A stretch of DNA of 64,000 bases from Gordonia westfalica. Its GTDB lineage: Bacteria > Actinomycetota > Actinomycetes > Mycobacteriales > Mycobacteriaceae. A program made the translations under genes and the position numbers. Of this stretch, positions 43,190 to 52,386 are shown in pieces (position 1 is the first letter of the stretch; each line of letters starts with the position of its first letter). The stretch lies in assembly GCF_900105725.1 (NCBI RefSeq), contig NZ_FNLM01000034.1, positions 4,340,001 to 4,404,000 of the forward strand. Reading direction: 5' to 3'. The notes under the pieces are model-generated. The model was not told where the DNA came from and searched no databases. It worked only from the letters and a program-made list of their open reading frames with translations.

Positions 43190-44380
43190 ATGCAGCAGAC
43201 CAGGCCGACCGGACGGCGCCGAGCCGCTTCGGGCACCGTCGGCGCCGTCGGATCGGTGGCCGTCGGCTCGATGGTCGCCAACATCTGCATGTACGTGGTC
43301 CATCTGGCCGCGAGCGCGCGCTATCTGGATGTCAGCGAGTACGGCGAGTTCGCGGTCCTGCTGTCGGCGATGCTCGTGCTGGGCGTGCCCGCGCTGGCCC
43401 TGCAGAACGTCGTCGCACGCGAGGTGGTCCTGGGGTGCGACGAGCGTCGTCTGCGGCGGGTGGGCATCCAGACGACGCTGTGTGTCGTCGTCCTGGTCGC
43501 GGTCGCCACACCGCTGGTCGCCCTGCTGATGCGCACCGGTGTCGTGACGACGCTGGCCGCCCTCGGCGCTGCCCCGTTGCTCACGCTGATCGCCGCAGGT
43601 CAGGGCATTCTGCAGGGGCGCGGAGAGTTCCGGACGCTGTCGTGGGTGCTGGCCGCGGTCGGGGTGTTGCGGTCGATGCCCATCGTGGGCGCCTTCGTCG
43701 CGGGTGCCGGTGCGGCGGGCGGACTGTTCGCCGGAACCATCGGCGCCGCGGTCTCGGCGGTCGTCGTCTGGGTGGTCGTCGGGAAGGTCGGGGAGCGCAC
43801 GTCGGACGCGGGCACCGTGGGAGTCCTCAGTGTGGTCCGCGCGTCGCAGGTCCAGCTCGTGCTGATCGTGGCGTCGTCGGTGGATCTGCTGCTCTCCCCG
43901 CGGGTCCTCGACGCCGAGTCGGTCGGTGTGTACGCGCTCGGCGCGATCGCCACCAAGGTCGCGTTCTGGCTGCCGCAGGCCATCGGCGTCGTCTTCTACC
44001 CCCGCCTCGCCGATCCCGCCCGGTCCCGGGTCTCCCTGCGCCAGGCCGTGGCGGTGGTCGCCGGCGTCGGCGTGGTCCTCACCCTGCTCGCCGGCGCGGC
44101 CGGGCCGATGGTGCCGATGGTCTTCGGCGACGGCTACGACGAACTCGTCCCGCTCCTGTGGCTCTTCGCCTACATCGGCGCAGCCCTCGCCGTTCTCCAG
44201 GTGGTCCTGCTGTCGGCCATCGCCCGCGATCGCACCCGCGTCGCGTTCGGGACCTGGATCGTCGTGGCGGTCGAGGTGGCGGTCATCCTCACCGTCGCCG
44301 GTTCGGTGGTCGGGGTCGCGGCGACCGCGGCGGTCGCGGTGACGGTCGCGGCGGCCGGGACGTGGGCCCTCACGCGCTGA
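43190..44380 (+). CDS. oligosaccharide flippase family protein
   Basis: A 396-residue polytopic protein with about 10-12 helices in the Wzx/MOP pattern. It starts with VGSVAVGSMVANICMYVVHLAASARYLDVSEYGEFAVLLS, a typical first-two-helices motif (RxLxxxEYGxFA). A central GQGILQGRGEFRTLSWV and GVYALGAIATKVAFWLPQAIGVVFYPRLADP follow. Such proteins flip lipid-linked glycans across the inner membrane. Proximity to GT4, methyltransferase and acyltransferase genes supports a role in surface glycan export. ATG 43190 was chosen. It is shorter than average Wzx proteins (about 420-480 residues) but shows no internal break. Confidence 0.83.
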   Translation: MQQTRPTGRRRAASGTVGAVGSVAVGSMVANICMYVVHLAASARYLDVSEYGEFAVLLSAMLVLGVPALALQNVVAREVVLGCDERRLRRVGIQTTLCVVVLVAVATPLVALLMRTGVVTTLAALGAAPLLTLIAAGQGILQGRGEFRTLSWVLAAVGVLRSMPIVGAFVAGAGAAGGLFAGTIGAAVSAVVVWVVVGKVGERTSDAGTVGVLSVVRASQVQLVLIVASSVDLLLSPRVLDAESVGVYALGAIATKVAFWLPQAIGVVFYPRLADPARSRVSLRQAVAVVAGVGVVLTLLAGAAGPMVPMVFGDGYDELVPLLWLFAYIGAALAVLQVVLLSAIARDRTRVAFGTWIVVAVEVAVILTVAGSVVGVAATAAVAVTVAAAGTWALTR

Positions 44381-44446
44381 GAGCCTTCTGTTCGCCGCAC
44401 ACGCAGGAACGTTGCCGGGGTCGGAAAGTTTCGGCAGGGTTGTGGA

Positions 44447-44917
44447 ATGAGCGACAACGGAGTCACCCAGGTCACTGTCCAACGAGTCATCGAGGCGCCG
44501 GTCGACGCGGTGTTCGATGTGCTCTCCAATCCCGAGAAGCATCAGACGCTCGACGGTTCGGGCTTCATCCGGGGCGTCGACCACGCCGATCGCATCCAGA
44601 AGGTCGGTGAGGTGTTCACCATGAACATGGCGGGCGACCACATGGGCGGCGAGTACAAGACCGACAATCACATCACCGGATACGCCAAGGACAAACTGCT
44701 GGCCTGGCAGACCGCGCCCGCCGGCACCGAGCCGCCCGGGTGGGAGTGGTTGTGGGAGTTGGAGTCCCAGGGCCCCAACGAGACTCTGGTCCGCCACACC
44801 TACGACTGGTCGAAGGTCACCGACAAGAAACTCCTCGAACAGGTGAAGTTCCCACTCGTCACCGAGTCCCAGCTCGAGGACACCCTCGGCCGCCTTGCCG
44901 CGGAGTCGATTTCCTGA
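44447..44917 (+). CDS. SRPBCC family protein
   Basis: A 156-residue START/Bet v1-like protein. The N-terminal strand VTVQRVIEAPVDAVFDVLSNPEKHQTLDGSG, a central GEVFTMNMAGDHMGGEYKTDNHITGY and the C-terminal amphipathic helix after LVRHTYDWSKVTDKK follow the polyketide-cyclase pattern. These proteins bind hydrophobic ligands in a cavity; no catalytic residues can be assigned. It is likely cytosolic. It stands 66 nt after the flippase gene and 74 nt before the deaminase gene, on the same strand. Confidence 0.8.
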   Translation: MSDNGVTQVTVQRVIEAPVDAVFDVLSNPEKHQTLDGSGFIRGVDHADRIQKVGEVFTMNMAGDHMGGEYKTDNHITGYAKDKLLAWQTAPAGTEPPGWEWLWELESQGPNETLVRHTYDWSKVTDKKLLEQVKFPLVTESQLEDTLGRLAAESIS

Positions 44918-44991
44918 CGCCCGGCATTCCGGGACGCGCGCGATGAGGCCGTGGTCTTTGCCGTTGCCGATCGGCTACCTACTGTCGACGT

Positions 44992-45507
44992 GTGACGAAA
45001 CCTTCTGATCCGAGGTCCCATGTACCGCTGACGCCGACCGACATCGCCTTCCTCCGCAGGTGCATCGACTTGGCTCGGGAGTCCCTCGACGCCGGTGACG
45101 AGCCGTTCGGTTCCATCCTCGTCGACGCCGACGGCAGTGTCGTGTACGCCGACCGCAACCGGGTGTCCGGAGGGGACCACACCCGTCATCCCGAGTTCGA
45201 GATCGCTCGGTGGGCCGCCGGGAACATCGACCCGGCCCGTCGCGGCGAGGCCGTCGTGTACACGTCGGGCGAGCACTGCCCCATGTGCGCGGCGGCCCAC
45301 GCCTGGGTCGGGCTCGGCCGCATCGTTTACGTGGCGTCAGGCCGTCAGCTGGCCGACTGGCGAGCCGGGTGGGGGCTGCCCGATGCGCCCGTCGCGGCCT
45401 TGGCCATCAACGAGGTCGCGCCCGGCATCGGCGTCACCGGCCCCGTGCCAGAGCTCGCCGACGATGTCCGTGCCCTGCATGCGGCATTCGCCGGAGTCGA
45501 GTCGTGA
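44992..45507 (+). CDS. nucleoside/nucleobase deaminase (CMP/dCMP deaminase fold)
   Basis: A 171-residue zinc deaminase. The first motif HPEFE supplies the zinc His and the proton-shuttling Glu (HxE), and SGEHCPMCAAAHAW supplies the two zinc Cys (CxxC). In most relatives the residue before the first Cys is Pro; here it is His. DEPFGSILVDADGSVVYADRNRV is the usual first strand pair of guanine deaminase-like and cytosine deaminase-like enzymes. The substrate (guanine, cytosine or another) cannot be decided. It starts with GTG 44992. Confidence 0.83.
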   Translation: MTKPSDPRSHVPLTPTDIAFLRRCIDLARESLDAGDEPFGSILVDADGSVVYADRNRVSGGDHTRHPEFEIARWAAGNIDPARRGEAVVYTSGEHCPMCAAAHAWVGLGRIVYVASGRQLADWRAGWGLPDAPVAALAINEVAPGIGVTGPVPELADDVRALHAAFAGVES

Positions 45508-45559
45508 GCCGCTGACCGGTGGTCATGGACGGCGCCGGCTCGGCGAGCGTCGCCGGGTG

Positions 45560-46768
45560 CTAGTCCGAATGCGAGGCCGTCTCGCGGGGTTCCCGATCGG
45601 TCCGCCGGAACCGTGCCGGCAACCACGCCGGGTTGATCAGGAATCCGCCGACGACCAGTGCGAGGACGCCGAGGACGCCGGTCGCGATCGGCACGATACG
45701 ACCCCAGATCGTGATCGGCGTCGCGAGATCCGAAGCCAGCCGCGACATCTCGGACTGCGTCGTCTCGTCGTAGGTGAAGTTCGCCTGCAGGTGCGGCAGC
45801 CGGAAGTCCGCGGGCACACCGGGTGTGCCGTCGGGGAAGGCGTAGAACTCGTCGACGGTGATCTTCGCGTCGACGATGGTCCCCGTGCGGGCGTCCACTG
45901 CGAGATCCCACGAACTGCGGTGTCGCAGTGTGGCGGTCAGGTCGCGTCGCGGACCGTCGATCCCGAACCACGAAGCGGGCCGGGTGATGACGACGTCGGT
46001 GCCCACCGGCCGGCCGAACGCGGCGCGGGCCAGGTCGGTCGCGGGGACCTCCGCGCGGAACCGCGCCACGTCCTTGCCGACCACCTCGGTGTTGCCGTCG
46101 TACTCCAGGGGCACGGTGGTGCGCGTGACGACGTCGAAGAACTCGTGGTCGGTCAGGCTGGTGTCGAAGGGCAGCAGGTAGGTGAATCCGCGGCGATCAG
46201 GCACCAGCACCGGTGCCTGGTTGCTGTCGTACTGGATCTCCGACGCCCCGCGCGCCGACAGTTGCGGCTCGGCGGTCTCCCGGTCGAGCGTCACCCGGTC
46301 CTTCACCGCGTTGACCGTGGCGTCGTTGCAGGCCTCCGACGAGTCGGCGTCGGCGTCGCTGCCGGGCCGCGGGTCCTCCGGCTCCACCGTGCGGTCGCCG
46401 ATACGCAGTGTCTCCGCCTGGACCGAGGTGCCGGCCTGCAGCGTGACGCGGTGCTCGTCGGAGGGCTGTACCGCGACGACCCGTTGCTGGCGGACGAGAT
46501 CGGCGTCGAGGGTCCGTGCCGCAGGCGTCGCGAGCGAGCAGCGGTCGAGGATCGTCGCCTTCTCGGCGGTGGCCACGGTGGTGAAGTCGGTGCTGAGCGG
46601 GATCGTGCGGAAGGTGCCGACGAGCAGCGTCGGCAACGCGATGGTCACGGCGATCAGGAAGCTGCCGACGAAGATCAGCGTCGGTCCGGCCAGGTCCGCG
46701 GTCGACCAACGGCGAGGTGCGGACTGCTCCACCGGGGATTGGGGCACCGGGGACGGCTCCGAAGACAT
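45560..46768 (-). CDS. DUF3068/PorA family membrane protein, Rv0227c-type
   Basis: A 402-residue protein. The N-terminal helix (PTLIFVGSFLIAVTIALPTLLVGTF) is followed by a large extracytoplasmic beta-rich domain with GFTYLLPFDTSLTDHEFFDVVTRTTVPLEYDG, a C-terminal helix (IVPIATGVLGVLALVVGGFLI) and a basic tail. This two-anchor layout and wording match the DUF3068 family found only in mycolate-containing actinobacteria (Rv0227c). The family is cell-envelope associated, but its molecular role is unknown to me. I chose ATG 46768 (MSSEPSPVP). It is divergent from the acyltransferase with only 44 nt between them. Confidence 0.85.
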   Translation of the reverse strand: MSSEPSPVPQSPVEQSAPRRWSTADLAGPTLIFVGSFLIAVTIALPTLLVGTFRTIPLSTDFTTVATAEKATILDRCSLATPAARTLDADLVRQQRVVAVQPSDEHRVTLQAGTSVQAETLRIGDRTVEPEDPRPGSDADADSSEACNDATVNAVKDRVTLDRETAEPQLSARGASEIQYDSNQAPVLVPDRRGFTYLLPFDTSLTDHEFFDVVTRTTVPLEYDGNTEVVGKDVARFRAEVPATDLARAAFGRPVGTDVVITRPASWFGIDGPRRDLTATLRHRSSWDLAVDARTGTIVDAKITVDEFYAFPDGTPGVPADFRLPHLQANFTYDETTQSEMSRLASDLATPITIWGRIVPIATGVLGVLALVVGGFLINPAWLPARFRRTDREPRETASHSD

Positions 46769-46812
46769 GGTGGCGAGGGTAATCGATGCCACCGGGCTAC
46801 CCTGTCACCAGC

Positions 46813-48060
46813 ATGACCAGCACCGACCCGATCCGCGACTCCGTCGCCTCTTCGAGCACAGATACGCGCGCCGCAGCGCCGCACGCCGGCACCCCCGGTC
46901 CGGCGACCAGCCCGCGACGCTTCTATCCGCAACTCGAGGGCATGCGTGCGCTCGCCGCGATCGGGGTGCTCACCACTCACGTGGCCTTCCAGACCCGCGC
47001 CGTCGAGATCCCGGTGCTCGGTCCCGTCCTCGGTCGCCTCGACCTCGCGGTCGCCCTGTTCTTCGGCCTCTCCGGGTTCCTGCTCTGGCGGCCGTGGGTC
47101 GACGCCGCGCACCGCGGGGCCGGGCATCCCTCCATCCCGCGCTATCTGAGGCACCGCGTCGTCCGCATCTGGCCGGCGTACGTGGTGGCCGTCGTGCTGG
47201 TGCTGCTCCTGCTGCCGGAGGCCCAGGGCGCCGACTTCGACGTCTGGCTGGCCAATCTGACGCTGACCCAGGTCTTCGTGCCCCTCACGCTGACCGCGGG
47301 GCTCACCCAGATGTGGAGCCTGTCGGTCGAGATCGCGTTCTACGCGCTGCTCCCGGTCTTCGGCCTCGCGCTGTTGCGGTTGCGCGGCCGACGTGTCGGT
47401 GCCCGCATCCCGGTCCTCCTCGCGATCGGTGTGCTCAGCCTGGGCTGGGCCTGGGTGGGTGCGTCGCTGCCGGTCGCCGAGGGCGTGGAGACCAAGAACT
47501 GGGTGTTCGGTCACCTGGTGTGGTTCGTCGCGGGCCTGATCCTCGCCGAGGTCGCCGGTGTCCTCGACACCGCGGGGGCGTCGCGCGGGCGGTGGATGAA
47601 CCTGGCGATCCGGCTCAGCGCGAACCGATGGCTGATGCTCGGACTCCTCGTCGTCGCGTACGGCCTGGCCTGCACCCGCTTCGCCGGCCCCACCGGACTC
47701 GGCGATGTGTCCAACATCGAGTTCGTCACCAAGATGGTTCTCGGTGCGCTCTGCGGCTATGCGCTTCTCGCGCCGCTCGTCTGCAACCCGGGGCCGTTCC
47801 GCTTCCTCAACTCACGGGTGATGCTCGCGCTGGGACGCTGGTCCTACGGCATCTTCATCTGGCACGTCGCGGTCCTCGCGATCGTCTTCCCGCTGTTCGG
47901 CATCGTGCCGTTCAACGGCAACACCGTCCTCGTCTGGGTGATCACGCTGGGACTCTCGGTCGGGATCGCCGCGGCGTCCTACGCCTTCATCGAGGAACCG
48001 GCACGAAACTGGTTGCGCAACCGCGACATACGACGCCGCAGCAACCCTGTCGCTCCCTGA
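46813..48060 (+). CDS. acyltransferase 3 family membrane protein, Rv0228-type
   Basis: A 415-residue protein with ten or so helices. It starts with FYPQLEGMRALAAIGVLTTHVAFQTRA, carrying the R-x10-H active-site pair of the Acyl_transf_3/OafA family. FFGLSGFLLWRPWV and QMWSLSVEIAFYALLPVF are further family motifs. Members O-acylate surface glycans or lipids at the outer face of the inner membrane. Its partner DUF3068 is divergent; both correspond to rv0227c-rv0228. ATG 46813 is preferred over ATG 46786. Its last 82 nt overlap the 3' end of aftD on the other strand, and the final codons enter an extragenic repeat. Confidence 0.86.
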   Translation: MTSTDPIRDSVASSSTDTRAAAPHAGTPGPATSPRRFYPQLEGMRALAAIGVLTTHVAFQTRAVEIPVLGPVLGRLDLAVALFFGLSGFLLWRPWVDAAHRGAGHPSIPRYLRHRVVRIWPAYVVAVVLVLLLLPEAQGADFDVWLANLTLTQVFVPLTLTAGLTQMWSLSVEIAFYALLPVFGLALLRLRGRRVGARIPVLLAIGVLSLGWAWVGASLPVAEGVETKNWVFGHLVWFVAGLILAEVAGVLDTAGASRGRWMNLAIRLSANRWLMLGLLVVAYGLACTRFAGPTGLGDVSNIEFVTKMVLGALCGYALLAPLVCNPGPFRFLNSRVMLALGRWSYGIFIWHVAVLAIVFPLFGIVPFNGNTVLVWVITLGLSVGIAAASYAFIEEPARNWLRNRDIRRRSNPVAP

Positions 48061-51000
48061 GGTGCGAGCGAAGCGAGCCTCGAAGGGTCGTCCTCTCCTT
48101 CGGGCCACGAGTCCACCGTCCCCCAGAACACCAGCCAGCCGGTCGACAGCACGGCGACCAGCGCCGGTAACTGAACCCACCACTCCCAGCCGTGGTAGCC
48201 GTCGGACGCGTGCCACGGGCCGGCGGTGAGCCCGATCGTGGCGGTCATCATCATCACGAACGTCGTCGTCACGCCGACCTTCTGCGGTACCGCCGCGGCG
48301 GCCGCGCCGACGGCCAGGCCGACGGCGAGACCCCACCAGCCCGACAGCAGCCACGACGCCCCGAGAATCCCCAGTCCCGCGGCCACCAGGGTCAGCCGAC
48401 CCGTGGGCACCGCTCTCCGTTCGGCAATGCTCTCTCGCCGCGACGACGGCCACCATGCGGCGACGAGCAGCAGGGCCATCAACGCCAGTCCGACGACCAG
48501 CGACCAGCGATACAGCGAATCGAACCGGTAGGTGAGCTCGACCGCACCCGACACCCCGGCCGGCACGATCCAACCCTGCTGCCAGCCGTTCACGACCACC
48601 GGCGACAACTCCCGGCCGTCGACCCGCGCGATCCAGCCCGGATTGGTCGATTCGGGCACCACCAGCAGGCGTTCGGGTCCGGATGCGATCTGTACGGTGC
48701 GGCTCGCCGCCGTCCACTCGGTGACGTCCGGCGTGGTCGTCGGCACCCCGGTCACCGGAGCCCCGGCCGTCAGTGACACCGCGTCGACGGAGAAGGCCTG
48801 CCCGGGGTTGACCGACACCTCCTGCTGACCGGCGGGCAGCCGCAGCTCGCCGGGTGCGCATGCGCGTGCGACCACCGGCTCGCCGGAACGCAGTGCGGCC
48901 GTGGTGGTCCGCGCGGAGATCCCGACCACCTGGCCGGCGGCGGTGATGCCGAGGCCGTCGGTGCAACGGATCTCGACGACCCGGTCCCCGCCGGCGGCGG
49001 GCGACGCGGGTGCCGGGAAGACCTCGACCTCGGCGATGCCCGGCGGTGCGGCCGTGGCGAATCCGAGACTGTTGACGTCGATCAGGTCGCGCTGTGCGCG
49101 GACGGTGATCTCGATGCGGTCGGTGACCGCGGGATCGAGCCGGAGGATTCCGTCCTTGCCGACCTCGCGGATCTGTTCGCCGGTGCCGAGATCGACGGCG
49201 ACCTCGGTGGGGGTGGCCGGATAGTCGCCCGGCGCAACGAGTTTCAGCGCCTCGACGCGTTGCTCGGCGGGCAGGTGGATCACCAGGGTCGGCTCGGCGT
49301 CCTCCGCCGACTCCTCGTCGTCTTCGCGATCCCTGGCTTTCTCCTCGTCCGGGATCTGCGGTGCGGTCCACGCGGTTCCGGGATCGCCGTCGACGGCGGC
49401 CCCCGGACCGCCGCGGGGGTCGGCGACCGGTCGCGGACCGGTGGCCGTCACGTCGCCCGGTGTGACGAGAAGCCGATCGAGCGCGTCACCGGGCCGGGGA
49501 CGGAGGATGACCGACGGGGTGACCGTGGTGTCTCGAGGAACCGACAGGGCTCGGCTGAACAGCGACGAGGTCTCCGGTGACAGCCCGAGTCCCGGAGCGC
49601 AACGGGTCATCTCGCGTGCGGGGTCGGCGACGCACCAGGCCCGCCCGTTGAGTTCGGAGTACAGGAGCCACTGGGCGACGGCGGTTCCGGCTTCGAGTTC
49701 GGGCAGCACGACGCGGTGCCTGATCTTCAGCGGCGTCGAGGTCCGCAGGTTCGACACCTCCACCTCACCGAGGGCGAACTGGTTGCCGGCGGAGCCGTCC
49801 TCGGTGCGCAGGGCGCGGATCTGAATCCATCGCGTCGGGCCGCTCGGGGCGGTCACCGTCGTCGGCGTACCCGGCTCGAGCCCCGACGCCACGGTGCTGC
49901 CTGCCTCGGTGGTGACGAGGACGCTGGTCACATCCGCGCCGAGAGCCTTTGCGGTGGTCAACGTCAGCGCCAGATCTGTTTGGGGAGTGGTGAACCCGAT
50001 CCGCATCCACCGGCCGACTGCTCCCTCGAGTCCGCCACTGACCCAGGCCGTCTGGGGGTTGCCGTCGAAGGCCGCGGCCGGCGAGTTCGCGGGGGAGGTC
50101 TGACCCGGTTGCACCGCGTCCGACGCCGAACCCGACGTCGTCACCTCGACCGCACCACTCCGGTTGTCCAGCAACCATTCCCCGCGGACGAGCGGCTGAT
50201 CGACGACGGGGTAGTCGGCTGCCGCGTTCTGCGTGCGACGCGGGTCGTCGGCCGATCGGATGGCGGAGCTGTGGTCGTCGACCCGTCCGAAGTCGGTCTC
50301 CCGGTCGTTCGGGGTGTCGGTGACGATGAGCGGGCCGTCGGTGATCCCGGCGCGCCGGGCATCGGCATCGAGCAGGACCGGTCCCAGAGGTGGAAGACCC
50401 TGGCGTGCGCGGACTTCGGCGAGCGCGGCGATGGCCTCCGGTCCGCCGGCGATGCGCGGCAGACCGTTCCGGTCGACGAGCAGGGGGCCGGTGCCGTCGA
50501 AGCCGGTCGCCTCGACCGCATAGATCTGTATCGCGGGCATGGTGGGTCGCAACCCGTTGTCGCGCATCACTCCACGGACACCCGGTGGCCCGACATCGGG
50601 GCCGAACCGCGCCACCCGCGTCAGTCCGGGCGAGGTGTCGAGCGCCTGCTGGGCGAGGAGTGGTCGTGCGGATCGGGAGGTCTCGGGGTCGAGGTCGGCG
50701 CGCAGGACCACGAATCCCACGCCCTGCTGGGCGAGTGTCTCGGCCAGGCCGGGCGAGCCGCGTCCGGCGGCGATCTCGCGTTGCACCGAGTCGAGCGCGC
50801 GGATTGCGCCGGGCGGTGTCAGCGGGATGGCGTCCCGCACCGCCCAGGGGGTGTCGGCCAGCGGCTGCAGGGGCTCGTCGCGCGTGAGACCCCACAGTTG
50901 GTCGGCGAACGGCGCGCCGGGGACGACGAGGCCGCGGGCCGGCGGGGTGTCACCGGGGCGGGTGCTGTTCTCGGACAACCAGTCCGCGGTCTGCTTCCAG

Positions 51001-52163
51001 TGGTTCGGGATCGCGGTGTAGGTCCCGGCGGGCGCGAGCTGGCCGGTCCAGATGAGCGAGCCGGCACCGATCACCGCGACGAGCAGCACGATGGCCGCGG
51101 CGACCGGACGGGATCGTTGTGGGTGCGCGAACGCCGAGAGCGTCTCCCGGACGGATACGCTGCCCGGCAGCGGAACCCGCGCGAGCAGGTGCGCGACACC
51201 CAGAACCAGCGGGATGCGGATGAACGGTTCGAACTTGTGGATGTTGCGCAGCGGCGCACCCGAACCGTCGAGGAACGCCCGGATCTGCTCGGCGATCGGC
51301 GAACCGAGCCCCCCGTCGAAGCCGACACACATGACGACCAGGCCGATGCCAAGGATGGTGACGAGGCGACCGCGAAACGGCATGTGCCGCATGCACAGGC
51401 CGGCGAGTCCGGCCGCGGCGATGGCGCCGGTGGCCAGCACTGCGGCCGGTTGGGTGACGAGGACCGAACCGGCGACCCGCTCGGTCGAGACGAACGGTGT
51501 CCACGAACTCGCGCCGCGCAACACCTCGGTCAGCGACGTCCACTGCGTCGTGACCCGTGAGGACTCGATGTAGTCCAGGAAGGGCGGGCTGACCCGGGAA
51601 AGGATGAGCAGCGGCACCATCCACCACGCGCACGCCAGAACCAGGCCGGCCGCGGTCCACGCACCGAAGCGCCACCACCGGCGGTCGCGCGGCCGATGCA
51701 GGAGCCACCACACGGCCGCGACGCCGAGGGCGGCGGCCGTCGCCACCGCGTTCACCGCGCCCATCAGGGCGACGGCGGCCGCCGAGCGTGCGGCTTCCTT
51801 CCGCAGCGGCCGGGCGTCGGAGAGCGGCGCGTCGAGTGCCCGGATCACCGGCAGCAGCACCCAGGGCGCGGCCATCATCGGAAGCGTCTCCGACGAGATC
51901 GAGCCGAGAGTGGTGAGAACGCGCGGGCTCAGGACGAAGACGACGCCCGCGATGATCCGCGACGCCGGCGAGCCGAGCCGCATCGCCTCCGCGACGCGCA
52001 CGATGCCGACGAAGCCGACGGTGAGGAGCAACGCCCACCAGAACCGCTGCACGATCCATGGCGGAATCGACAGCAGGTCACCGACGGCGAAGAACGCGCC
52101 GTGCGGGAAGAAGTATCCGTAGGCCTGATTCTGGACCTGGCCCATCGGGGCGTCGGGGTCCAC
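47979..52163 (-). CDS. aftD: AftD, alpha-(1->3)-arabinofuranosyltransferase (main frame, N-terminus shifted)
   Basis: 1394 residues in this frame. AftD is a very large GT-C arabinosyltransferase that extends arabinogalactan and lipoarabinomannan at the outer face of the inner membrane. The N-terminal half is polytopic and includes GQVQNQAYGYFFPHGAFFAVGDLL, SPRVLTTLGSISSETLPMMAAPWVLLP and the GT-C loop regions. The C-terminal half is soluble, with F5/8-type C-like modules (SPAAAFDGNPQTAWVSGG; PGAAVDGDPGTAWTAP), followed by two closing helices. The start codon in this frame is a GTG inside conserved protein. The true N-terminus lies upstream in another frame because one C seems to be missing at about 52160. 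The C-terminus runs into an extragenic repeat and overlaps the acyltransferase gene. Confidence 0.9.
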   Translation of the reverse strand: MDPDAPMGQVQNQAYGYFFPHGAFFAVGDLLSIPPWIVQRFWWALLLTVGFVGIVRVAEAMRLGSPASRIIAGVVFVLSPRVLTTLGSISSETLPMMAAPWVLLPVIRALDAPLSDARPLRKEAARSAAAVALMGAVNAVATAAALGVAAVWWLLHRPRDRRWWRFGAWTAAGLVLACAWWMVPLLILSRVSPPFLDYIESSRVTTQWTSLTEVLRGASSWTPFVSTERVAGSVLVTQPAAVLATGAIAAAGLAGLCMRHMPFRGRLVTILGIGLVVMCVGFDGGLGSPIAEQIRAFLDGSGAPLRNIHKFEPFIRIPLVLGVAHLLARVPLPGSVSVRETLSAFAHPQRSRPVAAAIVLLVAVIGAGSLIWTGQLAPAGTYTAIPNHWKQTADWLSENSTRPGDTPPARGLVVPGAPFADQLWGLTRDEPLQPLADTPWAVRDAIPLTPPGAIRALDSVQREIAAGRGSPGLAETLAQQGVGFVVLRADLDPETSRSARPLLAQQALDTSPGLTRVARFGPDVGPPGVRGVMRDNGLRPTMPAIQIYAVEATGFDGTGPLLVDRNGLPRIAGGPEAIAALAEVRARQGLPPLGPVLLDADARRAGITDGPLIVTDTPNDRETDFGRVDDHSSAIRSADDPRRTQNAAADYPVVDQPLVRGEWLLDNRSGAVEVTTSGSASDAVQPGQTSPANSPAAAFDGNPQTAWVSGGLEGAVGRWMRIGFTTPQTDLALTLTTAKALGADVTSVLVTTEAGSTVASGLEPGTPTTVTAPSGPTRWIQIRALRTEDGSAGNQFALGEVEVSNLRTSTPLKIRHRVVLPELEAGTAVAQWLLYSELNGRAWCVADPAREMTRCAPGLGLSPETSSLFSRALSVPRDTTVTPSVILRPRPGDALDRLLVTPGDVTATGPRPVADPRGGPGAAVDGDPGTAWTAPQIPDEEKARDREDDEESAEDAEPTLVIHLPAEQRVEALKLVAPGDYPATPTEVAVDLGTGEQIREVGKDGILRLDPAVTDRIEITVRAQRDLIDVNSLGFATAAPPGIAEVEVFPAPASPAAGGDRVVEIRCTDGLGITAAGQVVGISARTTTAALRSGEPVVARACAPGELRLPAGQQEVSVNPGQAFSVDAVSLTAGAPVTGVPTTTPDVTEWTAASRTVQIASGPERLLVVPESTNPGWIARVDGRELSPVVVNGWQQGWIVPAGVSGAVELTYRFDSLYRWSLVVGLALMALLLVAAWWPSSRRESIAERRAVPTGRLTLVAAGLGILGASWLLSGWWGLAVGLAVGAAAAAVPQKVGVTTTFVMMMTATIGLTAGPWHASDGYHGWEWWVQLPALVAVLSTGWLVFWGTVDSWPEGEDDPSRLASLAPQGATGLLRRRMSRLRNQFRAGSSMKA
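48052..48092. repeat. extragenic repeat, family B, at the aftD/acyltransferase junction
   Basis: CTCCCTGAGGTGCGAGCG followed by AAGCGAGCCTCGAAGGGTCG. A longer copy lies at 57378-57421. Here the element covers the acyltransferase stop codon on one strand and codes for part of the AftD C-terminus (PSRLASLAPQGA) on the other, so repeat sequence has become protein sequence. Confidence 0.7.
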
Positions 52164-52339
52164 AGGTGCGCCGCCCGGGCCAGGAATCCGAGTGGATTGG
52201 CCGTCAGGTCGAGCTTGGTGTCGGCCGCGATCCGTCCCGGGGACTGCAGCAGGCAGACGATCAGCGCAATCGCCGCAGCGACACCGACCCCACGTGCCGA
52301 CAGGACACCTGTGGGAGCGGTGGTCGATGTACTACTCAG
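52162..52339 (-). other. N-terminal coding segment of aftD in another frame
   Basis: On the minus strand a frame shifted relative to aftD encodes SSTSTTAPTGVLSARGVGVA, a helix AAAIALIVCLLQ and then SPGRIAADTKLDLTANPLGFLARAAHLW. This is the conserved AftD N-terminus (TKLDLTANP...FLARA). It should continue as DPDAPMGQ but is out of frame by one base. Restoring one C in the + strand CC at 52160-52161 joins the two frames exactly. No ATG, GTG or TTG is present in this frame back to the DUF2613 gene. CTG at 52339 (before AGTAGTACA) is the nearest candidate start, which is itself unusual. Confidence 0.75.
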
Positions 52340-52386
52340 TTGCTGCTGCCGCCAGGATCCACGACGCGCAGCGTCGTGGGTGGGCG

